A stretch of DNA of 64,000 bases from Methanotrichaceae archaeon (GCA_013178225.1 JABLXE010000002.1:1-64000); one strand, 5' to 3'; counted from the first letter of the stretch, positions 1-8,626 are shown. Numbers and translations are program-made. The notes: a model not told the origin generated them from the sequence alone.

Positions 1-195
1 GACTTACCTTGCTTCGCATTAAGCCCCCTCAACATCCAGGTAGTAAAAGAATCCATAGTATAGAATAGTATTGTTAGTATATATAATTTTTCATAACAAG
101 GTCACGGGTGGGTTTATAGGAATTCTCTTCCGTCAGATTTATATTAGTGCATAAGTTTGGATAAGCTAATCGACTTGAGGATTGGAGGGCTAAAG

Positions 196-858
196 ATGAT
201 TCCTACAAGGATGGCTATAGCGATCTTCATACTGATTCTGGCATTCATCGCTCCAGCCCTTTCTGGCGGATATCATATCAAGCAAGATAGTGCGACACAT
301 TTTAATAAAATTGGCGATAAATCTATTACCTCGCAGTATTCCTACCGGGATTTCATATCTGGAGTTGACCCCGTTTCGGAAACCGTTATCCACTTTGATT
401 CTCAAATCGGCGATTGCACTCCGGCTATAACTACCTTTGAGTCGGGCATAGAGGCGGATAATGCCTATTATGCCCGCCTGTCTTCAGAAGTGTCGCAGGA
501 GCTCTCTCTAGTCGGGCAATCCACTGGTGTTAGTTCCGTGAACGTTGATTCTTATGTTATCATGCCCAAAAAATTCGATCTTATTCAGTCCCTATGGGTG
601 CAAATGGTTGAGGACGAAGAACCCCAGGCCGAATTAAGATATGTGTTTACGTATGATAACGCCGTTTACGAATTTTCCAGCATGCTAGATGCAGATGATC
701 AAGGCACGATGAGCCTGTTCTTGCAGCCATACTGTCCTCAATTTGAGGGTCTGGACCTGGACTATGTTAATACTTTTCGAGACTCCAAATCATGGGGCGG
801 GGTAAACTATGATGGCAGCCTGACGATGAAAGCCATAAAAACTGATAATGAGGCGTAA
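196..858 (+). CDS. Secreted or membrane-anchored hypothetical protein
   Basis: I do not recognise a family. The ATG at 196 is preferred over the in-frame ATG at 157 because GGAGG lies at 184-188 and because the protein then begins directly with a signal sequence (MIPTRMAIAIF followed by a hydrophobic run to about residue 22). The remaining ~200 residues are acidic, with few cysteines and no obvious enzyme motif, so an extracytoplasmic role is inferred. A possible TATA box (tatatataat) lies near 78-88. The stop codon abuts the ATG of the next gene, so the two are probably cotranscribed and translationally coupled. Confidence 0.75.
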   Translation: MIPTRMAIAIFILILAFIAPALSGGYHIKQDSATHFNKIGDKSITSQYSYRDFISGVDPVSETVIHFDSQIGDCTPAITTFESGIEADNAYYARLSSEVSQELSLVGQSTGVSSVNVDSYVIMPKKFDLIQSLWVQMVEDEEPQAELRYVFTYDNAVYEFSSMLDADDQGTMSLFLQPYCPQFEGLDLDYVNTFRDSKSWGGVNYDGSLTMKAIKTDNEA

Positions 859-1533
859 ATGAGCGGCAAGGTCAAATCTCAACGGCCAAATAGAATAACC
901 GGATTGGCCATCTGTTGTCTTTCAATTGTATATTTTTCTGCAATTATTGGATCTGCATCAGTAGCCCTTTATGGAAGTTTTTATAATAGCGAGGGAGCAT
1001 TGAGCCTGTCGGAAGTTGGAGAGAATGTGGATTTGTCAGGAAACATCATCTTGCTTCCATCTTCTGGTTTTTCCGAATACCCTTTTTCTCTCTATTCGAA
1101 GGGAAGCGGTCATCCGATAGGCGGCTCGACTGCAACGCGGTTCTCGTTTGAGCTGTCCGCTGAGGGTAACGAAAAAACCGTCTTCGCGGAGTCGATTGTC
1201 CGAGAGGACCCTTCGATTCGCTCTGTCGTTTCAACTGAGTGGGGCCATGAGCTGGTTCTAGGGGAGGTAGACACCGGAAAATACAGGCTGAATCAGTTTA
1301 CAAATATCGTCTCACATCCAGGATATCTGACCTTTCCTACCTCCGGTTTGATGGACACCGTTTCCGCAGGGATGACCTTCGAAGCCTTCAAGGATGGCGG
1401 AATGCAGCTCCTGGAAAAGCAGCGTGTTCCAAATCAAGATTATGGTGAATATCCAATTGTGTTGGGAGTGATGAAGGGTGCCTATGATAATGTCTACATG
1501 GAAAATAAGCTGGATATGTCAGCTGAATGGTAA
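859..1533 (+). CDS. Membrane-anchored hypothetical protein
   Basis: The 224-residue product has a basic N-terminus followed by one hydrophobic segment (roughly residues 15-38), then a soluble domain rich in Ser, Gly and Glu. That layout suggests a signal anchor with an extracellular domain. Its ATG follows the stop of the upstream gene with no spacer, which argues for a two-gene operon. No known domain was recognised. It converges on the minus-strand gene ending at 1653, leaving about 120 bases between the two stop codons. Confidence 0.7.
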   Translation: MSGKVKSQRPNRITGLAICCLSIVYFSAIIGSASVALYGSFYNSEGALSLSEVGENVDLSGNIILLPSSGFSEYPFSLYSKGSGHPIGGSTATRFSFELSAEGNEKTVFAESIVREDPSIRSVVSTEWGHELVLGEVDTGKYRLNQFTNIVSHPGYLTFPTSGLMDTVSAGMTFEAFKDGGMQLLEKQRVPNQDYGEYPIVLGVMKGAYDNVYMENKLDMSAEW

Positions 1534-1652
1534 ATGCCGGAGACAACCTTCACCATTTATTTTACTGGTGTATAACATAGCATTACAAGCCTTTGGTTAT
1601 CCAGAACTTGGGGAAAGAAGAGCCTGCCCTGTCAAGGATCCCAGATCTCGCT

Positions 1653-2654
1653 TCAAGGGGATGGCTCAGATACGTGGTTTTTCGATCTTTGCAAATTTGT
1701 GGGATAAAAAGCGCAATTAAAGATGCAATTCTCGTTTATTTCAGTGGAGGGGGCGTCCCAAATCCAGGAAGATATCCCGTGGGCGTCGGTGCAGCAAGGC
1801 AAATACTCATCGCTCTCCTGTGTTAGCGGTCCCGGCAAGAATGATCTGCCCCTGGTGATTTTTAGCTTCATTTCGACATGACCTTTATAATCTTGGGATA
1901 GGTGCAGCTCAGAATCCTCTGCTGGCCATTTATTCTCTTTGGATAGAGGCTTCTCCTTTGAGAATTCGATGTGCGACAGGCTGCCTATAGATTTATGCTC
2001 TAATAGGTAAATAGATGACTCATTTGAGCGATATTCTTCGAGTACTCCGCTCGGTGTCACTTTGGCTTCGACCTTGGTTCTATTGTTGAAGTAGCTATAC
2101 AAACTTTCTTTAGTGAGCATCCATGAATCGGTGTAAGTAGAAATGATTTCTTCGTTATTGTTATATCTTTCTAGGTTCTTAATTCCTCTTCCACGATAGG
2201 TAATCTTTTTGTAATTCGAAAAAAACGAGGGCCAAAATTCATCAATCATGATTTTCGCTGTGCCATTGCTTGATAGCCTTGAATATTCCGTCTCCGGGTT
2301 TTCTATTTCTCTCATGGAATCTTGCAGTGCATAGGTAATGTAGACCGGCCCCTCTATACAAATCAATTTTGAGGTCTGGTTGATAGTAGTAGTTCCACCA
2401 GAAACCGCGGATGATCTTTCCAGATATTTCATCCCAGAGTTTCCTTCTATGCGGTTGTATCTAGAGAAGTTTCCCGAACCGGCAATATTCTCAACTAAGT
2501 TCAGGCTCAAATTTTGAGTGTAGCGATCAATTATCCATGAGGTTCCGCCTGCCGAGGCTCCAATACTGTATCCGATTTTTCCATCGGATACAACAATGGA
2601 CAGAGCAAGTATCAATAGAACTGCTATCGATATGCATCTTCTCTGCCACCTCAT
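1653..2654 (-). CDS. Secreted protein with C-terminal CC...C motif
   Basis: The 333-residue product starts with a clear signal peptide (MRWQRRCISIAVLLILAL...). It has many N-x-S/T sequons (NLS, NFS, NQTS, NGT, NRT, NESS), as expected of a glycosylated archaeal surface protein. Near the C-terminus it has YLPCCTDAHG and then IFNCAF. The secreted protein at 57813-58739 has WLPCCFGGW and VFDCTC in the same relative place, and both have a G-x-G-x-F-x-x-x-Y pattern near the mature N-terminus, so I infer distant homology. Function is unknown. The cysteines could form disulfides or bind a metal. Confidence 0.75.
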   Translation of the reverse strand: MRWQRRCISIAVLLILALSIVVSDGKIGYSIGASAGGTSWIIDRYTQNLSLNLVENIAGSGNFSRYNRIEGNSGMKYLERSSAVSGGTTTINQTSKLICIEGPVYITYALQDSMREIENPETEYSRLSSNGTAKIMIDEFWPSFFSNYKKITYRGRGIKNLERYNNNEEIISTYTDSWMLTKESLYSYFNNRTKVEAKVTPSGVLEEYRSNESSIYLLEHKSIGSLSHIEFSKEKPLSKENKWPAEDSELHLSQDYKGHVEMKLKITRGRSFLPGPLTQESDEYLPCCTDAHGISSWIWDAPSTEINENCIFNCAFYPTNLQRSKNHVSEPSP

Positions 2655-2979
2655 AGCTTCTCTTTTCAGCTCCTTACATGTTCTCCTGATTTTAGATCAG
2701 AAGATAGTTATATATTAGTTTCGGTTGTTTTATTAATTTATTCTTCCAGGTTCTAATATTTCCTCCTTAAGTCAAGAACCAAACAAAAAATATTTTAATT
2801 AAGTTTAATTAACACGGCTAATCAAATAAATGTCTGTTCACCAATAATTTCTCTAATCTATCCGTTAAGGTAAACTCAACACTTAATAAAAAATAACTAC
2901 CAAAAAAAATTTATAGCTTTAAGTGAACTTAAGATTCGTCGTCAATTTAAAAAATTTGATGGCTATTTGGAGGAAGACT
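2655..2979. other. AT-rich intergenic region with divergent promoters
   Basis: This stretch separates the minus-strand secreted gene from the plus-strand small secreted genes. It is very AT-rich and holds the BRE/TATA element at 2899-2916 and the GGAGG (2969-2973) of the next gene. I see no further gene. Confidence 0.6.
2899..2916 (+). promoter_or_regulatory. BRE/TATA promoter element, copy 1
   Basis: ACCAAAAAAAATTTATAG has an A-rich BRE followed by TTTATA, the archaeal core promoter arrangement. The same string precedes the second tandem copy, and variants precede three other genes of this window. Confidence 0.8.
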
Positions 2980-3531
2980 ATGAAAATATTATTGCCCCTG
3001 ATGGCGTTAGCCATCGCACTAGTGGGAAGCGCTGCCGCACAGGGATATGCTCCAGTGTACTGGTCTGATTGGGCGGAATTCTCTTACGACAACCTGTATT
3101 ATGACTACACACCGGCATATGCAAGCGCTTGGACCGCCTCTTATGCCGAATCTGAAAATTATAATGGATATATATCCGATCCCTGGACCTTCACCTATAC
3201 ATCTGCTGTGATCGATCCGAACTCGGTGGCTGCCAACGTCCAGGCTGATCCTCTTGCTGCCATAGGTGCTACTGCTCAGTCCATTTCTGCCTTTGGAGAT
3301 AAGGACAGCGAGTGGGCCGGCACCAGTGTGATGTTCCCCACCCTGCAGCTGAATCCAGCCTTTGACAACGTTGCCGCAGCACAGACCTCTGGATTCGTTA
3401 CCTCCAGCGGTCTGTATCAGGCCTGGTCTGTCCTGCCCATGGAGACCTATACATTTACCGATTCGGATTATTCCGGGTCCTGTTCCTGGGCAGTCGGCAC
3501 CGCGATCGCCGACAGTGGATGGTACTGGTAA
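2980..3531 (+). CDS. Small secreted Trp/Tyr/Ser-rich protein, tandem paralog 1
   Basis: The 183-residue protein starts at the ATG at 2980, preceded by GGAGG, rather than at the longer in-frame start at 2923, because the signal peptide (MKILLPLMALAIALVGSAAAQ) then begins at residue 1. The mature part is rich in W, Y, S, A and D, with repeated Y/W-A-S-A-W-T segments and one Cys near the C-terminus. It is nearly identical to the next gene except around mature residues 35-50. No enzymatic motif is visible. An abundant surface or sheath-associated protein is a guess from the strong promoter and duplication. Confidence 0.85.
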   Translation: MKILLPLMALAIALVGSAAAQGYAPVYWSDWAEFSYDNLYYDYTPAYASAWTASYAESENYNGYISDPWTFTYTSAVIDPNSVAANVQADPLAAIGATAQSISAFGDKDSEWAGTSVMFPTLQLNPAFDNVAAAQTSGFVTSSGLYQAWSVLPMETYTFTDSDYSGSCSWAVGTAIADSGWYW

Positions 3532-3544
3532 ACCATGATTTGTG

Positions 3545-3584
3545 TCAGCTCAGGCCTTCCTGTAGCTGATATTCATCCTTTTTA
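3545..3584 (+). terminator. Hairpin plus T-run after paralog 1
   Basis: CAGCT-CAGG and CCTG-T-AGCTG (3546-3568) form a stem, followed by a T-rich stretch at 3577-3583. The same inverted repeat follows the second copy. Confidence 0.55.
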
Positions 3585-3790
3585 GGCAGCTTTCTGCTGG
3601 TTGGTATATTATATTTGCAAATCTTTCTCTATGAAAGTCTGCATTCCAGCGTTTTATTTTATGTTTCCCGGTTGTATATTCTCTCCTGAATTGAGCACGG
3701 CAAATTGATCCGCCTAAAATTATTCAAGCCGTCTTAAAATTTGTCAGATTTATCTCTAGGGTAATACTCAGCACATAATAAAAAATAACA
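3585..3790. other. Spacer within the tandem duplication
   Basis: Non-coding AT-rich sequence between the terminator of copy 1 and the promoter of copy 2. I see nothing recognisable in it. Confidence 0.5.
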
Positions 3791-3808
3791 ACCAAAAAAA
3801 ATTTATAG
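3791..3808 (+). promoter_or_regulatory. BRE/TATA promoter element, copy 2
   Basis: The same ACCAAAAAAAATTTATAG string as at 2899, 892 bases further on. The flanking bases (TAATAAAAAATAAC...) are conserved too, so the duplication included the promoter. Confidence 0.8.
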
Positions 3809-3872
3809 TTATAGGTAGGCATATGATCTACCCTCAATTAAAAAATTTTGAGGGTTTCTTTGGAGGAAGACT

Positions 3873-4424
3873 ATGAAAATACTATTGCCCCTGATGGCGT
3901 TAGCCATCGCATTAGTGGGAAGCGCTGCTGCACAGGGATATGCTCCAGTATCCTGGTCTTATTGGGCGGAGTTCTCCTACGACAACCTGTATTATGACTA
4001 CACACCGGCATATGCAAGCGCTTGGACTGCTGCTTGGTCCGAGGCTGATAATGATAATGAGTATATTTCCGATCCCTGGACCTTCACCTATACATCTACT
4101 GCGATCGATCCGAACTCGGTGGCTGCCAACGTCCAGGCTGATCCTCTCGCTGCCATAGGTGCTACCGCTCAATCCATTTCTGCCTTCGGAGATAAGGACA
4201 GCGAGTGGGCCGGCACCAGTGTGATGTTCCCCGCCCTGCAGCTGAATCCAGCCTTTGACAACGTCGCCGCAGCACAGACCTCCGGATTCGTTACCTCCAG
4301 CGGTCTGTATAAGGCCTGGTCTGTCCTGCCCATGGAGACCTATACATTTACCGATTCGGATTATTCCGAGTCCTGTTCCTGGGCAGTCGGCACTGCGATC
4401 GCCGATAGTGAATGGTACTGGTAA
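3873..4424 (+). CDS. Small secreted Trp/Tyr/Ser-rich protein, tandem paralog 2
   Basis: This 183-residue protein has the same length and signal peptide as the preceding gene. The differences are concentrated where paralog 1 reads YAESENYNGY and this copy reads WSEADNDNEY, with a handful of substitutions elsewhere. The TTTGGAGGAAGACT leader before the ATG is shared. The near-identity of CDS, promoter and 3' hairpin indicates a recent ~0.9 kb tandem duplication. Extracellular location is inferred from the signal peptide. Function is unknown. Confidence 0.85.
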   Translation: MKILLPLMALAIALVGSAAAQGYAPVSWSYWAEFSYDNLYYDYTPAYASAWTAAWSEADNDNEYISDPWTFTYTSTAIDPNSVAANVQADPLAAIGATAQSISAFGDKDSEWAGTSVMFPALQLNPAFDNVAAAQTSGFVTSSGLYKAWSVLPMETYTFTDSDYSESCSWAVGTAIADSEWYW

Positions 4425-4437
4425 ACCAAAATTTGTG

Positions 4438-4462
4438 TCAGCTCAGGGTATCCTGCAGCTGA
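4438..4462 (+). terminator. Hairpin after paralog 2
   Basis: CAGCT-CAGG...CCTG-C-AGCTG repeats the inverted repeat found after paralog 1, with a weaker T-run (CATTTAATT). Confidence 0.45.
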
Positions 4463-4701
4463 TACTCATTTAATTCTCGGGCATGAAAGGCTATTTGCCT
4501 GATAGTGCGTCTTTTAAAACTATTTCTTTTGCACATTGTCCAATTCAGCGCACATGCTAAACAAGTTACGAATAATTTGCGCATTGTCATCGCTTGTGGC
4601 TGGCGAATGCCATGCATGTGATACGAACTCCCGGGCCCTCACACAAATTCAGGATCGCATTCAAATCTTCTGCGAATCGTATTCTTAATAAAAGCTAACT
4701 T
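4463..4701. other. Intergenic region upstream of paralog 3
   Basis: About 240 bases without a supported gene. The sequence between the hairpin and the promoter at 4702 holds nothing I recognise. Confidence 0.5.
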
Positions 4702-4719
4702 ACCAAAAATAATTTATAT
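4702..4719 (+). promoter_or_regulatory. BRE/TATA promoter element, paralog 3
   Basis: ACCAAAAATAATTTATAT is a slightly diverged version of the element before paralogs 1 and 2, in the same position relative to the gene. Confidence 0.75.
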
Positions 4720-4780
4720 GACATGCTGCAAGAAGGATATTTAGTAGCTAAAAAATAAAGAATGTTTGTGAGGTCTAATA

Positions 4781-5368
4781 ATGAAACTGCAACTTGCCTT
4801 CCTGGCACTTAGCATAGCGTGCATTGGTTGTGCGTCTTCTCAAGGCAGCACACCTGTAGATTGGGATGAATGGGCATTTTTCTCCTGGGAACAGCTGAGG
4901 ATAATGACTCCTGTCTACGCAAGCGCATGGACCTATGCGTCCGCTGATGCCGTAAATGATAATTGCTACATCACCGATCCCTGGACTTTTACCTACACAT
5001 CTACTATTATTGATGACGTCTCTGAAGTGAAAAGCTCTCGGGAAGGTCCTGACGCCGTAATCGGTGCCTCGACACAGTCAATTTCAGCTTTTGGAGATAA
5101 GGATAGTGGATGGCTCAGCAGTGAGGTCATGTTCACTCCCGTCCCCTTGAATCCCGCTTTCGACAACGTTGCGGTGGCGCAGACAACCGGCTATCTGGAG
5201 GCCACCGGTGTTTGTCAAGCCTGGGCCGTTTTGCCCATGCAGTCCATGACCTGGGTAAACTCAGCTGAGTCCCATTCGGAGTCCTGGGCGGTCGGAGCCG
5301 CTAGATCTGATTTCGAGGACGACGGGTGCCATGGATGCTGCGGTTCATGCAATTACTGCGATTGCTGA
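4781..5368 (+). CDS. Small secreted protein, diverged paralog 3 with Cys-rich tail
   Basis: The 195-residue protein has a signal peptide (MKLQLAFLALSIACIGCASSQ). It shares with paralogs 1 and 2 the blocks PVxWxxWAxFS, YASAWT, DPWTFTYTST, IGAxxQSISAFGDKDS and NPAFDNVAxAQTxG, so all three are one family. It differs by a C-terminal tail with six cysteines in sixteen residues (CHGCCGSCNYCDC), absent from the tandem copies. The tail could be disulfide-bonded or bind metal. The 'GCAS' in the signal region resembles a lipobox, but a signal peptidase I site after ASSQ is equally possible. Function unknown. Confidence 0.82.
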   Translation: MKLQLAFLALSIACIGCASSQGSTPVDWDEWAFFSWEQLRIMTPVYASAWTYASADAVNDNCYITDPWTFTYTSTIIDDVSEVKSSREGPDAVIGASTQSISAFGDKDSGWLSSEVMFTPVPLNPAFDNVAVAQTTGYLEATGVCQAWAVLPMQSMTWVNSAESHSESWAVGAARSDFEDDGCHGCCGSCNYCDC

Positions 5369-5584
5369 ATCGGCTCTTATTTCGATTCCCAGAGAGGCCT
5401 GGCTCATAAGAGCGGATCCTCTTTCCCCTCTTTTTCTCGTTTCCAACGATTTAGGTGGTCTGGATGCAAATGGAGATTTAAGTGAGATGCCCCCCAGCAA
5501 ATCCGATCATCCTTTCGCAACTTTGAGCGCCGAGAAATGCCGGTCCTGAAAAATCTTAAATAATTCCGCTTCTCATTTTTCCTG

Positions 5585-6907
5585 ATGAAAATAGCCTTCA
5601 TACAGCCTAAAAGCGACACTCCATACACGGTTTGCCCGGAGGCTCCTCTAGGTCTCGCATATCTCGCATCATCTTTGCTGAATTACAATAATGATTTAGA
5701 CATTGAAATAATAGACGGCCTGATTCTCAGCGAAGATGATTACCGGAAAAGGATCATGAATCTGCATGCCGACGTGGTGGGGGTCACCTCAACCATGCCT
5801 CAGCTAAACGAAGCCATGAGGATTCCATCGCTGGCTGAAAATTCCGAAAGCCTGTTCGTAATCGGCGGTCCTGGGACCTCAAATCTTCCCAGCAGCCGCC
5901 TCTACCAGTCCGGGTATTCCATCATCTGCCATGGTGAAGGAGAGAGGACCATCGTCGAGCTGATGCAGGCGCAAGAGGGGAAAAAAGGTCTGTCGGAGGT
6001 CGATAGTATATCGTTTCTTGAGGGGGAAAAAGAGACCGTTACTCCTCCCAGAAGGCCGGTAGAAGATCTGGACCGCCTCCCCTTTCCAGCCAGAGATCTG
6101 CTGGACATGCAAAAATATATCGGAACCTGGAAGGAGAAGCTCGGCGTGGGCTTGACCCAGATGGTCTCTTCCAGGGGGTGTCCGTTTACCTGCAGATTCT
6201 GCGACAACAGCACCTTTGGCCGAAGAGTGCGCTTCATGTCCGCCGCTCGGGTGGTCGAGGAGATGCGGCTGCTGTACGATGAATACAGGGCAGAGATGGT
6301 TTTCTTCGAGGAGGACCTCTTCACCTTCAACAAGCGACGGGTGCTGGAGCTGTGTGACTCAATCGAGAGAGAGCTGCCCGGGAGGTCCTGGGGTGCGACC
6401 ACCAGGGTGGACACGGTTGATCAGGAGATGCTGACCCGGATGAAGCAGGCCGGGTGCACCGACATCACCATCGGCCTTGAGAGCGGGAGCCAGCGGATCA
6501 TAGACTTGCTGGGAAAGGGCTTTTCCGTCGAGCAGGGCAGGCGGGTCATGCAGTGGGCCGACAGCCTGGGGATAAGCGTGGGCATCTTTCTGATGATCGG
6601 CATTCCCGGAGAGACTCAGGAAGATATCGAGGCTACCAAGAAGCTGATCGAGGAAGGGCGTCCCAAGATGATCGATATCTCATATCTCGCACCTTTGCCT
6701 GGAACCGTGATCTACGAATCCACCAAGCACCTGATACGGGAGGATGTAGACTTCTGCAACTTCAACGATCTGGTGGAGAGCGTTTATCGAAAAGATGTCT
6801 TCGATGCCGACCTGCGGGAACGGATGCAGGAGATCATCGATTTCTTTATGGACCACTTTCAGGGAGGCGACCGCCCCAGGCTGTGCATGTACGACGTGCG
6901 GTCTTAA
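5585..6907 (+). CDS. B12-binding-type radical SAM protein
   Basis: This 440-residue protein has an N-terminal cobalamin-binding-like Rossmann domain (MKIAFIQPKSD..., GGPGTSNLP) and a radical SAM domain whose CPFTCRFC motif (Cys199, 203, 206) ligates the 4Fe-4S cluster. It belongs to the BchE/P-methylase-type class, whose members catalyse methylations, ring formations and other radical reactions; the substrate cannot be read from sequence. TATA-like cttaaataat at 5555-5564 lies about 25 bases before the ATG, so the mRNA is probably leaderless. The SRPBCC gene 28 bases downstream may share its transcript and its pathway. Confidence 0.88.
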   Translation: MKIAFIQPKSDTPYTVCPEAPLGLAYLASSLLNYNNDLDIEIIDGLILSEDDYRKRIMNLHADVVGVTSTMPQLNEAMRIPSLAENSESLFVIGGPGTSNLPSSRLYQSGYSIICHGEGERTIVELMQAQEGKKGLSEVDSISFLEGEKETVTPPRRPVEDLDRLPFPARDLLDMQKYIGTWKEKLGVGLTQMVSSRGCPFTCRFCDNSTFGRRVRFMSAARVVEEMRLLYDEYRAEMVFFEEDLFTFNKRRVLELCDSIERELPGRSWGATTRVDTVDQEMLTRMKQAGCTDITIGLESGSQRIIDLLGKGFSVEQGRRVMQWADSLGISVGIFLMIGIPGETQEDIEATKKLIEEGRPKMIDISYLAPLPGTVIYESTKHLIREDVDFCNFNDLVESVYRKDVFDADLRERMQEIIDFFMDHFQGGDRPRLCMYDVRS

Positions 6908-6935
6908 CGCTTTGAAAGCCAGGTGGTGGCGAAGT

Positions 6936-7379
6936 ATGAATATCGACAGCATGGCACCGGTAATTGCAGCGAGCGCAATCGAGATCGCCTCGGACCCTGA
7001 AACCGTCTGGGGGGTGATGGCTGAGATCGATCGCTGGCCTGACTGGAACCCGGATGTGAAGTGGGCCGCGCTTGAGGGGCCGCTGGCAGAGGGATCGCGG
7101 TTCCGCTGGAAAGCGGGGCCTGGGACCATCAGGTCAACGATTCGGCAGGTGGAGCCCCTTCGAACCCTGGCCTGGACCGGAAGCACCATGGGCATCGAGG
7201 CGGTTCATGTGTGGCATCTGGAGGAGAGCGGCGGAAGAACTGTGGTCCGGACTGAGGAGTCCTGGAATGGGATACTCGCCCGCATCTTCCGGGGATGGAT
7301 GCAGAAGACGCTGCAGAAGTCGATTGATTCGGGCCTCGGGTACCTGAAGGCGGAGGTCGAGAGGAGAATGGATGCCTGA
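6936..7379 (+). CDS. SRPBCC (polyketide cyclase/START-like) family protein
   Basis: The 147-residue protein matches the SRPBCC fold pattern: an N-terminal strand (IAASAIEIASDPETVWGVMAEIDRWPDWNPDV), mid-sequence strands and a long amphipathic C-terminal helix. The ATG at 6936 is chosen because AGGTGG lies at 6921-6926 and because the family motif starts there; the longer open frame back to 6795 runs through the upstream gene. These proteins bind hydrophobic ligands in a deep cavity. The close spacing behind a radical SAM gene suggests a shared process, but the ligand is unknown. Confidence 0.8.
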   Translation: MNIDSMAPVIAASAIEIASDPETVWGVMAEIDRWPDWNPDVKWAALEGPLAEGSRFRWKAGPGTIRSTIRQVEPLRTLAWTGSTMGIEAVHVWHLEESGGRTVVRTEESWNGILARIFRGWMQKTLQKSIDSGLGYLKAEVERRMDA

Positions 7380-7415
7380 GTTCATGGCCGTTTCTCTCAT
7401 TGTGCGGGCGCAAGC

Positions 7416-8039
7416 TCATTTGACATTGTCTACTATTTCTCCCTGGTCGGCAGTATCATTTCCTTCCACCCATTTGTAGCGGTACTGGATGCGATACCAG
7501 TCCTGATACAGATAGCACTCTACCAGTATGGCATAATCGCGGTCCAGGTCGTTTGGGCCGTAGGGATAGGGGCCGTAAACGGGCGATGTCTGTTCAAGAG
7601 CGCGATCAGCAGAGCCCAGGTGAACCTGCGGGCCGTCGATCACACTTTCCATATTTTTGATGTCCGAATCACTGACCGGATAGCCGGCGTAGATCATCAT
7701 ATCGCTGCCCACAGCCATGCAATCGTTGTTCTCTGTCTGCTCTTCCCTTATGGTTAGATTATATTGTTCTCCCGTTTTCATCGAGAGCGGCATTTCGCTC
7801 CAGGAAAAGGTCGTGGCCACGGTCTGGCTGCAGTCCATGCTGGCCCACTGCCAGGAGCTTCTGCCGGCGATTGAGGCCTCGGAGGTCTCTTCCCAGGTAG
7901 TTGATACGTCCTCCCTGCCGCCGTAGTCTCGGCTGACCTGGTCGAGAATCCAGTATCCTTCTGCGGCAGATGCGCTTTCTAGCGGCAGCGAGAATGCGAT
8001 CACCAGCAAAATCATGGCAGTGAAATCAAATCGGAACAT
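7416..8039 (-). CDS. Secreted hypothetical protein
   Basis: The 207-residue product starts with a signal peptide (MFRFDFTAMILLVIAFSLPLESASA). The mature part is rich in W, Y, S and acidic residues, with several segments typical of beta-rich extracellular proteins (WEETSEASIAGRSSWQWAS, YRIQYRYKWVEG). There is a cysteine in MDCSQT and others in NDCMAV and VECYLY. No family was recognised. It converges on the SRPBCC gene with about 36 bases between the stop codons and has no strong Shine-Dalgarno. Confidence 0.72.
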   Translation of the reverse strand: MFRFDFTAMILLVIAFSLPLESASAAEGYWILDQVSRDYGGREDVSTTWEETSEASIAGRSSWQWASMDCSQTVATTFSWSEMPLSMKTGEQYNLTIREEQTENNDCMAVGSDMMIYAGYPVSDSDIKNMESVIDGPQVHLGSADRALEQTSPVYGPYPYGPNDLDRDYAILVECYLYQDWYRIQYRYKWVEGNDTADQGEIVDNVK

Positions 8040-8200
8040 AGAATGAGGAATGCCTCTGGGCTATGATAAGGATTTTGAATATCGGCGTGGGCTCGCGTAG
8101 CCTCATGAGGAAAAAGCATGGGGGGTGCTAGATCATCATTTCTCAATTCGTCTCTATCGATCTGAATAATATTAATAGGCAGACAAGAGAATTAGTTTCT
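8040..8200. promoter_or_regulatory. Divergent promoter region (secreted gene / hicBA)
   Basis: The 161 bases hold the start regions of the minus-strand secreted gene and plus-strand hicB. An AT-rich stretch (aataatattaata) at 8166-8178 is a plausible TATA region for hicB. The assignment is tentative. Confidence 0.4.
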
Positions 8201-8407
8201 ATGAGACTGGTGATCATTTACCCTGGCGAGGATGGGTATTGGGTAGCGGAGGTTCCCAGTCTTCCAGGCTGCATCAGCCAGGGGGAAACAAAAGAAGAGG
8301 CAATCGCCAACATCCGGGCGGCTATTGAGGCGTATATAAATGCGTTGAAGGAAGATTGCATACCTGTTCCAGAAGATCACTTAGAGGCAATACTGGCGGT
8401 AGTATGA
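8201..8407 (+). CDS. hicB: HicB family antitoxin
   Basis: The 68-residue protein is a typical small HicB with the partially degraded RNase H-like fold: YPGEDGYWVAEVPSLPGCISQGETKEEAIANIRAAIEAYI is close to the family consensus (vPslPGC-x-t-G-T-x-eEAl-N). HicB proteins bind and neutralise the HicA mRNA interferase and may autoregulate. There is no C-terminal DNA-binding extension. The stop overlaps the hicA start by four bases (ATGA), the usual arrangement. Because its HicA is frameshifted, this antitoxin may now be without a functional partner. Confidence 0.9.
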   Translation: MRLVIIYPGEDGYWVAEVPSLPGCISQGETKEEAIANIRAAIEAYINALKEDCIPVPEDHLEAILAVV

Positions 8408-8626
8408 GTAAGTTGCCTGTAGTCTCAGGACATGGATGCATCAAAGCGCTTGAGAAGGCTGGATTCTATTTTAAAAGACAGGAAAGCAGCCACCTAGTTC
8501 TGAGACGCGATAATCCTTTTGCGCAGGTGGTCATTCCAAACCATAAAAAGCCTGGATCGAGGCACGCTTAGGGCGACAATAAGACAAACAGGATTACGCG
8601 TGGATGAATTCGTAGAATTGTTATGA
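8404..8626 (+). pseudogene. hicA: HicA family mRNA interferase, frameshifted
   Basis: The frame beginning at ATG 8404 encodes MSKLPVVSGHGCIKALEKAG..., a clear HicA with the conserved His in ESSHLVLRR, but it ends prematurely at TAG 8569-8571. The missing C-terminal part is encoded in the next frame from about 8561 to the TGA at 8624-8626: GTLRATIRQTGLRVDEFVELL, the usual end of HicA. One inserted base or two deleted bases near 8555-8562 would explain it. Either the toxin is inactivated, which would be tolerable with hicB intact, or the sequence has an error here. Confidence 0.85.

Noticed and set aside
1-156. Start of the window as a promoter of a missing upstream gene
   Set aside because: No coding frame or ribosome site; only AT-rich boxes for the gene at 196.
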